Assembly: GCA_015521085.1 (NCBI GenBank)
Contig: WAOW01000005.1
Location: 354,040-418,039 of the forward strand
DNA: 64,000 nucleotides
From: Candidatus Thermodiscus eudorianus
Lineage (GTDB): Archaea; Thermoproteota; Thermoprotei_A; Sulfolobales; Acidilobaceae
Direction: 5' to 3'
Below are positions 35,963-43,822 of the stretch, in pieces. Made by a program: the position numbers and the translations under genes. Position 1 is the first letter of the stretch, and each line of letters opens with the position of its first letter. The notes below the pieces were generated by a model. That model worked only from the letters and a program-made list of their open reading frames with translations. It had not been told where the DNA came from and did not search any database.

Positions 35963-36553
35963 TTATGGATGCATGTAGTACATCTGGCTTACCAGGTCCA
36001 GGCCAAGCGCGTGTATCGACACAGCCACGGCCCTGCCGTTATAAGCAGGGCCGGCGGGGGTCTCCACCGTTATAGCCGGGTTCTCGCCGTCTGCAAGGGT
36101 CTCAGCCAGTTTCTCCACCAGCCAGAACCCGCTTACCAGGTATCCATTACTGGCGTCGACGTACCTGGGGAGCACTACTACCTCGTAGGTCGCCCCCGAC
36201 CCGTCAGTCATCCTTATGATGCCAGTCCCGACGTCTACGTCGACTATGCTCCCGGAGAGCTCTGTTAGGTTGCGCATCCCATCATGCCAGTAGCCGCCTG
36301 GCCCCATGTGCTCCTCCATCTCCTCGGCCCCGGGACAGTGTTCGTAGCCCTCATAGCCTCGGCCGTAGCCTGCTCCCATGGCGCCCATCATTGGACCGTG
36401 CATTCCACCCCTGTACCCGGCTTGGCGCCCGGCCCATGTGCCCGCGTCCTCGTCCTCTCCATGGGCGTACACGGATAGCGCCGCGGCGACTGCTCCAAGC
36501 GACAGGACTAAAACAACCGTAGTGATTATTATTTTACGGGTTATGCCTTCCAC
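35963..36553 (-). CDS. Exported Met/His/Gly-rich protein, probable metal binder
   Basis: A protein of about 196 residues from the GTG at 36553. A signal peptide or anchor (KIIITTVVLVLSLGAVAAAL) is followed by a Gly/Met/His-rich linker (GGMHGPMMGAMGAGYG, EEHMGPGGYWHDGM) and a beta-rich domain (GSIVDVDVGTGIIRM). The end MYYMHP is again Met/His. Copper binding is likely by composition. The start at 36625 would place ~24 residues before the signal peptide; the TATA-like CTTATATATTAT near 36592 favours 36553. An inverted repeat sits upstream of this TATA box. Confidence 0.65.
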   Translation of the reverse strand: MEGITRKIIITTVVLVLSLGAVAAALSVYAHGEDEDAGTWAGRQAGYRGGMHGPMMGAMGAGYGRGYEGYEHCPGAEEMEEHMGPGGYWHDGMRNLTELSGSIVDVDVGTGIIRMTDGSGATYEVVVLPRYVDASNGYLVSGFWLVEKLAETLADGENPAITVETPAGPAYNGRAVAVSIHALGLDLVSQMYYMHP

Positions 36554-36602
36554 ACTGCATCGCCTCAAGAGATACAAGCGAGGATTAATAATATATAAGG
36601 CA

Positions 36603-36621
36603 GACTCACTAATGGTGAGTC
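36603..36621. promoter_or_regulatory. Operator-like inverted repeat between divergent genes
   Basis: GACTCAC-TAATG-GTGAGTC has perfect seven-base arms with a five-base spacer. It lies directly upstream of the TATA box of the minus-strand Met/His-rich gene and 60 bases before the plus-strand membrane-protein/HTH pair. A winged-helix dimer, possibly the product of 37267-37557, could bind it. Confidence 0.6.
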
Positions 36622-36680
36622 CCACTCTTTAAGCCTCAACCCGCGGGGAGAGGGACCCTCCCGGGACGGGAACCCTGTAG

Positions 36681-37298
36681 ATGGATGGTGACGGAGCCAT
36701 AATAGCCGCGACCACCCTCTCGATAGCGCTCTTCACGCTAGAGCTGGCAGGCGCCACGGGATTCACGGCCATAGCAGTAACAATATACAACATAGCCAGG
36801 CTCCTCAAGTCACCCCGCCTGGAAGAGGCGACGCTAGCCTTCTCCCTACTAGCCCTATCCCAGTACCTAATGGCGGTAAGCACACTAGTAGACAGGCCAG
36901 CCCTCTCAACCTCCCTCTACGTGGCATCGGGCACGGCAGCGGCCCTAGGCTTCTACCCCCTAGGCCACCAACCAGCCAAGAACAGCAGGGTCGAGGGGGC
37001 CTGGGCTATACTGGCGACAGCCTACAAGGCCTTAATAGCTGTTCCAGACGTGGCCGCTGGGATACTAGGGTTTAGGGCCGGGGCCCAGGCCTCGGGGCCC
37101 TCTAGGATATTGGTGTCGCTCGTCGCCTCAACATTCCTAGCCAGGGGCCTGGTAATCGCCTCCACAGTCTTCAACCCAGGCCTAAACCTGGTGTACACGT
37201 CGCTCGTGCTCGTGGAGTCCATGAGGGCGGCCTTCGCCGCGTCACTGCTAGCCCTGTATCTCAAGGGTGCAACCGGCCATGCGCAGGAGGAGGTCTAG
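36681..37298 (+). CDS. Integral membrane protein, six helices
   Basis: A protein of 205 residues almost entirely hydrophobic, with about six helices (for example TTLSIALFTLELAG, EATLAFSLLALSQYLMAV, TSLYVASGTAAALGFYPLG, ALIAVPDVAAGILGF). It lacks recognisable catalytic motifs. Its 3' end overlaps the following winged-helix regulator gene by about 30 bases, so the two are co-translated. A membrane sensor signalling to that regulator is possible. Similar membrane/HTH pairs occur in archaea, but I cannot name the family. Confidence 0.68.
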   Translation: MDGDGAIIAATTLSIALFTLELAGATGFTAIAVTIYNIARLLKSPRLEEATLAFSLLALSQYLMAVSTLVDRPALSTSLYVASGTAAALGFYPLGHQPAKNSRVEGAWAILATAYKALIAVPDVAAGILGFRAGAQASGPSRILVSLVASTFLARGLVIASTVFNPGLNLVYTSLVLVESMRAAFAASLLALYLKGATGHAQEEV

Positions 37299-37557
37299 GC
37301 TCCTCATAATACACGATATACTGGGGCACCTCCTGGCCAATGGCGGCGAGGACTACGCCACCAGGATCGCCACCGCCACGGGCCTGGCCTATGATAGGCT
37401 GAGCAGCCTGCTGGAGGACCTAGTGGATAAGGGTATAGTGGAGGTGTACGAGGAGGATAGTAGGAGGCTCGTCAAGATAACCAGGCGTGGGGTGGAGCTC
37501 TATGAGCACATATCAAGGCTAGCAGGGGTCATCAGGGACTTCGGGCTCGACATCTAG
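37267..37557 (+). CDS. Winged-helix transcriptional regulator
   Basis: A protein of 96 residues. The wHTH consists of LLIIHDILGHLLANGGED, YATRIATATGLAYDRLSSLLEDLVDKGIVEV, a wing EEDSRRLVKITRRG, and a dimerisation helix YEHISRLAGVIRDFG. This fits the small archaeal regulators with a C-terminal dimer helix. Starts at the GTG 37267 or the ATG 37279 are both possible. It is coupled to the membrane protein upstream. The inverted repeat at 36603 in front of that operon is a natural candidate target. Confidence 0.8.
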   Translation: MQPAMRRRRSRLLIIHDILGHLLANGGEDYATRIATATGLAYDRLSSLLEDLVDKGIVEVYEEDSRRLVKITRRGVELYEHISRLAGVIRDFGLDI

Positions 37558-37766
37558 AGATAGCCCAGGGAGCGGAGGCGCTCCTTGACCTTCTCCTCGT
37601 CCTCGGGGCTCAGCCCCGCCTCGCCCTCTCCCTCGCTAGTGACCTCCTCTATTAGGAACTCGATTAGCTCCTCGACAGAGTTGAAGCCGCCCTGCTCCTC
37701 TATGAACTTCCTAGCCTTCTCGTAGACCTCCTTCCTTATCTCCACCGTAACCTTCTCCTCGGCCAT
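37554..37766 (-). CDS. Ribbon-helix-helix-like small protein (second RHH of sulfate cluster)
   Basis: A protein of about 70 residues. VTVEIRKEVYEKARKFIEEQG and SVEELIEFLIEEV form a ribbon-helix-helix unit, and the tail EDEEKVKERLRSLGYL closely resembles that of the RHH protein at 40361-40594 (EEEKKAIIERLKKLGYI). The two look like paralogues bracketing the sat/phosphodiesterase genes. I chose the ATG at 37766; the longer version to 37814 would overlap the preceding gene. It is probably a regulator or a small partner of the cluster. Confidence 0.72.
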   Translation of the reverse strand: MAEEKVTVEIRKEVYEKARKFIEEQGGFNSVEELIEFLIEEVTSEGEGEAGLSPEDEEKVKERLRSLGYL

Positions 37767-37810
37767 AACAACCATCCTCTCCAGGCAGTCTACCTTCAAT
37801 AACCTGCTCG

Positions 37811-39163
37811 TCATTGGAATAAAAGCGTTTGCAGGTGCCTCCTCACCTGGTGTATGGGTATCTCCCCCATATCGCCTGGCGAAAGGGTCCCCTCGGGATC
37901 GTACACCGCGTATACTCCGAGCCAGTCGTGAACCGCGTCATCGGGCCCCCTATCGTTCTCCGGGAGGTAGTTGCTCGGCCACCCTATCGTGCCGGCGGGC
38001 CTCCACCACAAGTCATCGAGATACACCATCAGGTCGGGCGCGTCCCCCCGGACCTCTGGGAAGAGCTCGCCCGGCCTATAGGCGGCGTTGCTCCACTGCT
38101 CCCCGCTGGGGCCCCTTATAGCCATTATATCCTTCTTCAACTGCTTGACGGTCTCGTCAAGGTACTTCTCCTCGACTATACCGTTCTTCTCCCTGCCCTT
38201 CAGGTTTATGAAGACCCTGGAGTAGTAGCCTCCCCAGGCCCACGCTATTGTACGGCTCCAGTCTATCATCTCCTCCCTGAGGTCGCTCCCAGCCTCTACA
38301 CTCCTGTACTCGGGCTTGAGGCTGAGGTATCCCTCCTCTACCAGCCACTGGTTTATGGTGAAGGCACCCTTCATCGCCTTTATGCCGTGGTCGCTCACGA
38401 CAACCACTATGGTATCCCTCGGCAGCCTCTTGTGCAGCTTCTCGAACCACTCGTCTATCCTCCTGTAGATGCCCGGTATGACCCTGCTGTACTCCTCGTG
38501 GGCCTCATACCTTGGATGGCTCTCGTCGAAGTACTTCCAGAAGGCGTGGTGCGCCCTGTCAACCGTTATCTCAACGTACGTGAAGAGGTCCCACTTCTTC
38601 CTGGTAGCAAGGTACTCCGCCTGCCTCAAGTGGTTCTCAAGCATGCGCTCTAGGTCTCTCGCGACCCTTGACTTGTCGTGGCTCCTATAGGTGACGTCGA
38701 ATACCGTGGGGCCCGTAATCGATTCCAGCTCCCGCCTGAGCCATGGCGGGAACGTGTAGGGCTTATCCGGGCCCGGCGTGGTGAAGTCCGTCACCATGAA
38801 CCCGTTGAGGGGTTTAGGCGGGTATGTAGGGGGTACACCATACACGCCGGCTCGCAGCCCCCTCCTGCTGGCCTCCTCCCATAGAGTAGGGTACTTGATG
38901 TACCTGCTGTTCACAATGTAGTAGTTGAACTCGCCGGGCTTCCTATGCCTAAACCCGTACACGCCAAGCTCTCCCGGCGTCTTGCCCGTGAACATGACCA
39001 TCCACGCCGGCACGGTTATCGGGGGGTGGCTGGTCCTCATGAGCCACCTCTGACTGTCCCCGACTAGGCTCCTCAGGTATTGGAATCCGCCGCCGTCCAT
39101 CCCCTCGTAGAGTACCCTCGGCGGGAGGGAGTCGAGCCCGAGTATGAAGAGCCTCCTAGGCAT
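37811..39163 (-). CDS. Alkaline-phosphatase-superfamily phosphodiesterase
   Basis: A protein of 450 residues of the type I phosphodiesterase/nucleotide pyrophosphatase group. The first metal site is ILGLDSLPP (Asp11), the nucleophile region is SHPPITVPAWMVMFTGK, later metal ligands are in VEITVDRAHHAFWKYF and VVVSDHGIK, and the end holds HDWLGVYAVYDPEG. It should hydrolyse a phosphodiester or phosphate ester. It lies between sat and an RHH gene in one operon, so a role on APS/PAPS-derived nucleotides or on a sulfated product is an inference. It starts 13 bases after sat. Confidence 0.85.
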   Translation of the reverse strand: MPRRLFILGLDSLPPRVLYEGMDGGGFQYLRSLVGDSQRWLMRTSHPPITVPAWMVMFTGKTPGELGVYGFRHRKPGEFNYYIVNSRYIKYPTLWEEASRRGLRAGVYGVPPTYPPKPLNGFMVTDFTTPGPDKPYTFPPWLRRELESITGPTVFDVTYRSHDKSRVARDLERMLENHLRQAEYLATRKKWDLFTYVEITVDRAHHAFWKYFDESHPRYEAHEEYSRVIPGIYRRIDEWFEKLHKRLPRDTIVVVVSDHGIKAMKGAFTINQWLVEEGYLSLKPEYRSVEAGSDLREEMIDWSRTIAWAWGGYYSRVFINLKGREKNGIVEEKYLDETVKQLKKDIMAIRGPSGEQWSNAAYRPGELFPEVRGDAPDLMVYLDDLWWRPAGTIGWPSNYLPENDRGPDDAVHDWLGVYAVYDPEGTLSPGDMGEIPIHQVRRHLQTLLFQ

Positions 39164-39176
39164 CCTCCAGCGCCTC

Positions 39177-40349
39177 CTAGGGGGTCCCTCCAGGGCTGTC
39201 CTCGGTTATGAATGGATTCGGGTGGCGTAGTATGACCTCCGCCACCTCGGGCCGCATCATGTACTCCGGGGGCCTCACACCCTCCATTATCATCTTCCTG
39301 AGCCTTGTCCCGCTTATCCTCACCCGGTACTCCTCCGGGTGCGGGCATATCTTCTCGTTGACCATCTGCCCGCACTTCCGGCAGTAGAAGGCTTCCCTGA
39401 CGAATAACGGGGTTATGCCTAGGTCTGGGAACTCCCTGAATATGTCCCAGGCCTCGTATGGCCCGTAGTAGTCTCCCACCCCCGCATGGTCCCTCCCGAC
39501 TATGAAGTGGGTCGCGCCGAAGTTCTTCCTGACAATGGCGTGGTGGACGGCCTCCCTGGGCCCGGCGTACCTCATCTCCATCCTCAAGACACTCAACACC
39601 ACCACATCCCTTGGATAGTAGTGTTTTATGAGGGCCTTGTAGGCCTCCACTATAACCTCATCCCTATAATCCCCGGGCTTCTTCCAGCCAACCAACGGGT
39701 TGATGAAGAGCCCATCCGTGAACGTCAACGCCGCCTTCTGCACGTACTCATGCCCGGTGTGGGGCACGTTCCTAGTCTGGAACGCCGCTATCGTCTTCCA
39801 ACCCTTCGCGTTGAAGAGCACACGGGTCTCCTTAGGCCACAGCCTCGTGTGCTCGAAGGGCTCCGGGGGGTCCGAGAGGAGGTCGATGGGGCCTCCGACC
39901 AGCAACTCCTTCCTCGCCATCGTCTTCCGGACCCCGGGGTGGGCGGGGTCCCTGGTCTTGTAGATGCTCTGGACGTACTCCTCCTTGTCCCACCCGTAGA
40001 TCTCCTCGACCCTCATCAACGCTATGACTCTTCCATTATAGGATAGGGCCACGTCATCCCCCTCCACAACGCCCTTTAGGGCGTCTGGATCGGCGTCTAG
40101 GATTATCGGGATGGTCCATGGCAGGTCGTTGGAGAGCCTCATCTGGGATACGACATTGATGTAGTCCTCCTGCACCATGAAGCCCTCCAGGGGGCTGTAG
40201 ACGCCGTGCGCTATGTTGGCTGCGTCAGCCGCCAGGCTGGCTGAAAGGTCTATCCTCGCCAGCTCCCCGGCCTCCTCCAGGAGCCTCTCCCTACGCCTGC
40301 CCGACACGGTCCTATCCACTAGCCTGCCTCCATGCGGCCTGGAAACCAT
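39177..40349 (-). CDS. sat: Sulfate adenylyltransferase (ATP sulfurylase)
   Basis: A protein of about 390 residues that makes adenosine 5'-phosphosulfate (APS) from ATP and sulfate. The ATP-binding motif is QTRNVPHTGHEY and the second motif GRDHAGVGDYYGPYEA. A Cys/His zinc-like site YCRKCGQMVNEKICPHP is as in thermophilic archaeal enzymes. The PUA-like N-domain contains IAHGVYSPLEGFM. I prefer the ATG at 40349, with GGGGTG six bases upstream, to the ATG at 40358. It sits in an operon behind an RHH regulator and opposite cysC, so sulfate is activated in two steps from adjacent genes. Confidence 0.95.
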   Translation of the reverse strand: MVSRPHGGRLVDRTVSGRRRERLLEEAGELARIDLSASLAADAANIAHGVYSPLEGFMVQEDYINVVSQMRLSNDLPWTIPIILDADPDALKGVVEGDDVALSYNGRVIALMRVEEIYGWDKEEYVQSIYKTRDPAHPGVRKTMARKELLVGGPIDLLSDPPEPFEHTRLWPKETRVLFNAKGWKTIAAFQTRNVPHTGHEYVQKAALTFTDGLFINPLVGWKKPGDYRDEVIVEAYKALIKHYYPRDVVVLSVLRMEMRYAGPREAVHHAIVRKNFGATHFIVGRDHAGVGDYYGPYEAWDIFREFPDLGITPLFVREAFYCRKCGQMVNEKICPHPEEYRVRISGTRLRKMIMEGVRPPEYMMRPEVAEVILRHPNPFITEDSPGGTP

Positions 40350-40360
40350 CTCATGCACCC

Positions 40361-40594
40361 CTAGATGTATCCCAGCTTCTTGAGCCTCTCTATGATCGCC
40401 TTCTTCTCCTCCTCGGTCACGGCCTCGCTCCTCAGCTTCTCCTCCTCCATCTCGGCTATGACCTCCCTCAGGATGTATGTGACGAACTGGGAGACGCTCG
40501 TGAACCCGGTATCCTCTATCAGCTTGCGTATCCTCTCGTATAGCGTGACGGGTATTGACACGGTCGTGTACCCTGTCTTCTTGGGCAACTCCAT
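40361..40594 (-). CDS. Ribbon-helix-helix regulator, first gene of the sat operon
   Basis: A protein of 77 residues. TTVSIPVTLYERIRKLIEDTG and SVSQFVTYILREVIAEM are a CopG/Arc-type ribbon-helix-helix unit, followed by an acidic tail EEEKKAIIERLKKLGYI. It is the first gene of the minus-strand operon RHH-sat-phosphodiesterase-RHH, with 11 bases to sat. Its promoter carries an 18-base perfect palindrome at 40629-40646 where it could bind as a dimer, so self-regulation and control of sulfate activation are plausible. Confidence 0.8.
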   Translation of the reverse strand: MELPKKTGYTTVSIPVTLYERIRKLIEDTGFTSVSQFVTYILREVIAEMEEEKLRSEAVTEEEKKAIIERLKKLGYI

Positions 40595-40628
40595 GCTACA
40601 CCCTGGGGGATACCGTTGGAAGCCATAG

Positions 40629-40646
40629 TTAATTAAATTTAATTAA
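40629..40646. promoter_or_regulatory. 18-base perfect palindrome in the sat-operon promoter
   Basis: TTAATTAAATTTAATTAA equals its own reverse complement. It overlaps the TATA region of the RHH gene (start 40594) and lies 75 bases before the divergent cysC start. Likely operator of the RHH protein, with effect on both directions. Confidence 0.65.
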
Positions 40647-40696
40647 GCGAGCCAGCCTCTATACCAGATGACTGCAAAAACCGTCCCGGGAAGGGG

Positions 40697-40704
40697 CTAT
40701 AAAG
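40697..40704 (+). promoter_or_regulatory. TATA box for cysC
   Basis: CTATAAAG is centred about 21-24 bases before the GTG at 40721, so the cysC transcript is probably leaderless. Confidence 0.55.
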
Positions 40705-40720
40705 CGAGTGGTGTAGAGTC

Positions 40721-41275
40721 GTGAGGCAGACTAGGTGCATTGACAAGGGGATCGTGGTCTGGCTAACAGGGCTACCGGGTAGCGGGAAGACCACCATAGC
40801 AGGAAGGGTAGCCGAGATGCTGAGAGGCGAGGGCTACCGGGTCGAAGTGCTAGACGGGGACTGGGTCAGGAAGACGATAAACCCCGACGCAGGATACACG
40901 AGGGAGGAGAGGAGGAGGCACCTCCACCGGGTCGCCTGGATCGCCAGGCTACTAGCGAGGAACGGCGTGATAGTGCTGTGCAGCTTCGTATCACCCTACC
41001 GCGAGGTAAGGAGGGAGATAAGAGAGATAGTCTCCGAGGAAACGCCCTTCTACGAAGTCTACGTCCACGCAACCCTAGAAGAATGCATCAAGAGGGACCC
41101 AAAGGGGCTATACAAGAAAGCGCTACGAGGCGAGATAAAACACTTCACCGGCATAAGCGACCCCTACGAGCCGCCGGAAAACCCGGACCTCACACTAGAC
41201 ACCACGAGAGAGGACGTGGACCGGACCGCTAGGAGGCTCTACGAGTTCATACTCGACAAGATAAACCAGGGATAG
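40721..41275 (+). CDS. cysC: Adenylylsulfate (APS) kinase
   Basis: A protein of 184 residues that phosphorylates APS to PAPS, the sulfate donor. It has the P-loop LTGLPGSGKTTIAGRV, the APS-binding DGDWVRKTINPDAGYTREERRRHLHR, the signature CSFVSPYREVRREIRE, and ISDPYEPPENPDL near the end. All are typical of CysC. Length is normal. It starts with GTG behind a TATA box and is divergent from the RHH-sat operon. Together Sat and CysC supply PAPS, which implies reduction of sulfate or sulfation of a surface or lipid product. Confidence 0.95.
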   Translation: MRQTRCIDKGIVVWLTGLPGSGKTTIAGRVAEMLRGEGYRVEVLDGDWVRKTINPDAGYTREERRRHLHRVAWIARLLARNGVIVLCSFVSPYREVRREIREIVSEETPFYEVYVHATLEECIKRDPKGLYKKALRGEIKHFTGISDPYEPPENPDLTLDTTREDVDRTARRLYEFILDKINQG

Positions 41276-41288
41276 CTTCGCCTCGATC

Positions 41289-42779
41289 CTAGGATGGAGG
41301 GAGGAGCAGGTCTATCAGCTCCTTAAACCTCCTATAGACGGGGTCCAGTTTCTCGCGTGGGATGAAGGTGTAGGCGAGCATCTTCACCTCCTCCCGGGAG
41401 ATGAGGCCGAGCCTAGCATATGCGATATACGATAGGAGCACGACTAGAGACCCCGCAACCCAGCCCAGGTGGAGCACATACGCCACGAGAGCCAGCGCCC
41501 CGGGCAGGGCCAGGTTCAAGACGACATCCCGATAGTTTATCATGAAGCCGACCCTCCTAGCAATATAGTGGACTACCGGGAGCGAGACGAAGGCTCCAAG
41601 CGTGAAGGACGCTGCAGCCCCCAGCTCGCCATACAATGGGACGAGGAGGAGGTAGAGGATGAGCCTCGGGATGTTCTGGGATAGCCCCAGCTTCAAGACC
41701 CTACCATACATCCCATACGCGTAGACGAGATTATTCACAACAGCGTACAACATCATGGCAGGTCCAGCCAGGAGTATGAGTCTAAGCGAGTCCGAGGCGG
41801 CAACATACTCCCTCCCCAAGAGGCTCAACGGGACACCCGGGTATAGGAGGAGTACGAACAGGAGGGGCGACGTCGCGATCAACGAGAGCCGGAAAGCCCT
41901 CCACGCAGTCCTCTTCCTACCATCCCTAAGAGAGGAGAGATACGGCAAGAGCAAACCAATAACACTAAACCCAATCATGAGGATTAGATTTCCGAGGGTA
42001 AACGCGATGTAGTAATAGCCGGTCGATACAGCGCCAGCCGATCCGAAGACCGCTATGACTCCAAGCCACTGGCCGGCCATCATAATAAGGTTCGGGATCC
42101 AGGAAGCCGTGCCGGCTTTGACGATCTCCTTGACGAGTGAGTATTTTATGGAACGGGGGAGCCCGATGGACTTTATGATATATGATAATCCTATGGCTAG
42201 GATAACGATTAGGGCTGTGGAGTAGCCTATGACGGCTCCAATGAATCCATAGCCCAGTAGGACGAGTCCAACCCCGACCACTAGTTTTAAGACGTTGCCT
42301 ACGAGGACGGCGAGGAATTGTATGTCGGTTCGGAGGACCGAGGCGAGGTAAGAACTAGTCATGAAATTAACTGACAGTGCCACGAGTAGCGCGGTCATCT
42401 TGAACATTACGGGCGTGTAGTTGGCTGTAGCGAATCCAGCGGCCCCGAGACCGTAGAGGGCTGCCGCCACCGCGAGGGTCACGAGTGTCACGAATATGAA
42501 GCCAGACCAGTAATAGCTATTCAAACCCCTGGCGTCGTTTCTGCCCCATTCCCTTCCCAGGAAGCGTTGGATGCCTAGAGGGATTCCCAGGTTGATGAAG
42601 CTCGTTATCAGGGTTGCCAAGCCGATTGTCGCACTGGTTAGCCCGAGGATCCTCGATCCAGCCACCCTAGATATGGCGAGCCAGTAGAGCAGGCCGAACA
42701 CGTTGTTGACTATAGTCTGCCCATAGATCCATATACCGGCTTTGACTACTCTTCCTACCCCCTCCTTTTCCTCGCTCAT
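41289..42779 (-). CDS. Polysaccharide/lipid-linked sugar flippase (MATE-like fold)
   Basis: A protein of 496 residues with about 14 membrane helices throughout. Typical segments are WIYGQTIVNNVFGLLYWLAI, SATIGLATLITSFINLGIPL, GIQRFLGREWG and the central FTLGNLILMIGFSVIGLLLP. This is the Wzx/polysaccharide-biosynthesis-protein family, which flips lipid-linked glycans across the membrane. The C-terminal tail is basic and cytoplasmic. It is the last gene of the MoxR/DUF58/DUF1616 operon, 30 bases after the first DUF1616 half. It probably flips a glycan used for the exported glycoproteins here. Confidence 0.85.
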   Translation of the reverse strand: MSEEKEGVGRVVKAGIWIYGQTIVNNVFGLLYWLAISRVAGSRILGLTSATIGLATLITSFINLGIPLGIQRFLGREWGRNDARGLNSYYWSGFIFVTLVTLAVAAALYGLGAAGFATANYTPVMFKMTALLVALSVNFMTSSYLASVLRTDIQFLAVLVGNVLKLVVGVGLVLLGYGFIGAVIGYSTALIVILAIGLSYIIKSIGLPRSIKYSLVKEIVKAGTASWIPNLIMMAGQWLGVIAVFGSAGAVSTGYYYIAFTLGNLILMIGFSVIGLLLPYLSSLRDGRKRTAWRAFRLSLIATSPLLFVLLLYPGVPLSLLGREYVAASDSLRLILLAGPAMMLYAVVNNLVYAYGMYGRVLKLGLSQNIPRLILYLLLVPLYGELGAAASFTLGAFVSLPVVHYIARRVGFMINYRDVVLNLALPGALALVAYVLHLGWVAGSLVVLLSYIAYARLGLISREEVKMLAYTFIPREKLDPVYRRFKELIDLLLPPS

Positions 42780-42809
42780 TACTCGTCACTCTTTAGGTCC
42801 CTTATCCCC

Positions 42810-43325
42810 CTAGCCGGCCAGCCTCTTCCTCACTATGAGGTACTTCCTATAAGCCGCTATGAATGCGATGATCACCGTGTAGATTGATAGGGATTCGACT
42901 ACAGGCCAGAGCCTAATCCCCCATGGAGTATAGTTTAGTACTAGCCCGAATAGCGGGACTAGTGCCAGGGAGAGTCCCATGCTGAGCGCCAGGCGCTCTA
43001 GGCTTGAAAGATCCTCCTCCCGTGGATACAATGCCTCTAACGTGTAGTAGCCTGGGAGGAATAACACGAATATGGATCCCAAGATGTATCTCAGGTAGAG
43101 TACGATGCTTGAATAGTTGGATAAGGGTATGGTTAGGATCGTCAATGAAGTCAGCAAGATCCCGGTCCAGAGCCAGCCCGAGTAATCCGGCCTAGTCAGG
43201 TACGCGTAGAAGTCCTGGGGCGGGCTGGGATCCGTGATCTCGACCTCCCCCCTCTTTATAGACTTGTAGAGCTCCAGCAGCTCCCTGTACCGCTTGCCCT
43301 TGGCCACCTCTTCCAGCGTGCTCAT
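42810..43325 (-). CDS. DUF1616 membrane half
   Basis: A protein of 171 residues. After a cytoplasmic N-terminus (YKSIKRGEVEITDPSPP) come four membrane helices with the DUF1616 phrase YILGSIFVLFLPGYYTLEAL followed by SLERLALSMGLSLALVPLFG. In other archaea DUF1616 proteins carry this part and an extracellular part in one chain; here the extracellular part is the next gene upstream (43322-43822). The start ATG overlaps the preceding stop as ATGA, so the two halves are made together and presumably work as one complex. The family's biochemical role is unknown. Confidence 0.8.
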   Translation of the reverse strand: MSTLEEVAKGKRYRELLELYKSIKRGEVEITDPSPPQDFYAYLTRPDYSGWLWTGILLTSLTILTIPLSNYSSIVLYLRYILGSIFVLFLPGYYTLEALYPREEDLSSLERLALSMGLSLALVPLFGLVLNYTPWGIRLWPVVESLSIYTVIIAFIAAYRKYLIVRKRLAG

Positions 43326-43822
43326 GGCAGCGGAACCCCCTCAACCCTCACATGGAGGTGCACCCACTTCCCAGTATACACCCATTCATGGCCAGCCGGG
43401 TCATACCTCCATAACTCGAATATCAGAGTGGCGTTCTCGCCGATTAGAGTGGGGTTATCCGGTATTGGCAGCGTTTCGCGGACGGTCAAGCTCTCGTTAT
43501 CGTCTAGCACGAAATAGTACCTCTCCAGGACGGGCGCGGCGCTAGGGGTCTTGTTAGTGGGTAGTGTGTCGGGCGTGCCGAACTTATACTCGACCATGTA
43601 AGCCTCGGGCTCTCCCATGTGGTTGAAGAGGTAGAGGCACAGTGTAATGTTCTCTCCCGTCAACACGAAGTCGGGGTAATCCCCTATCTTGCAGTCGCTA
43701 TTCAGGAGCCCTATGGCGTCGAAGGGCTCGCTCCTATGGAATTGCGCCGCGGCGGCGAAGACGCTTCCAACGATTATAAGCGCCATTATGACGGCGAACA
43801 CTTCATCGTCTAGGAGATCCAC
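43322..43822 (-). CDS. DUF1616 extracellular half
   Basis: A protein of 166 residues with one N-terminal membrane helix (VFAVIMALIIVGSVFAAAA). An exported beta-sandwich has the DUF1616 phrases FVLTGENITLCLYLFNHMG, PTNKTPSAAPVLERYYFVL and LIFELWRYDPAGHEW. The GTG start has GGAGGTG eight bases upstream. It overlaps its neighbours on both sides. The split from the membrane half appears natural, since each half has its own ribosome site and the frames overlap cleanly. Confidence 0.78.
   Translation of the reverse strand: MDLLDDEVFAVIMALIIVGSVFAAAAQFHRSEPFDAIGLLNSDCKIGDYPDFVLTGENITLCLYLFNHMGEPEAYMVEYKFGTPDTLPTNKTPSAAPVLERYYFVLDDNESLTVRETLPIPDNPTLIGENATLIFELWRYDPAGHEWVYTGKWVHLHVRVEGVPLP

Noticed and set aside
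37829..38653. 274-codon plus-strand frame
   Set aside because: Antisense shadow of the phosphodiesterase gene.
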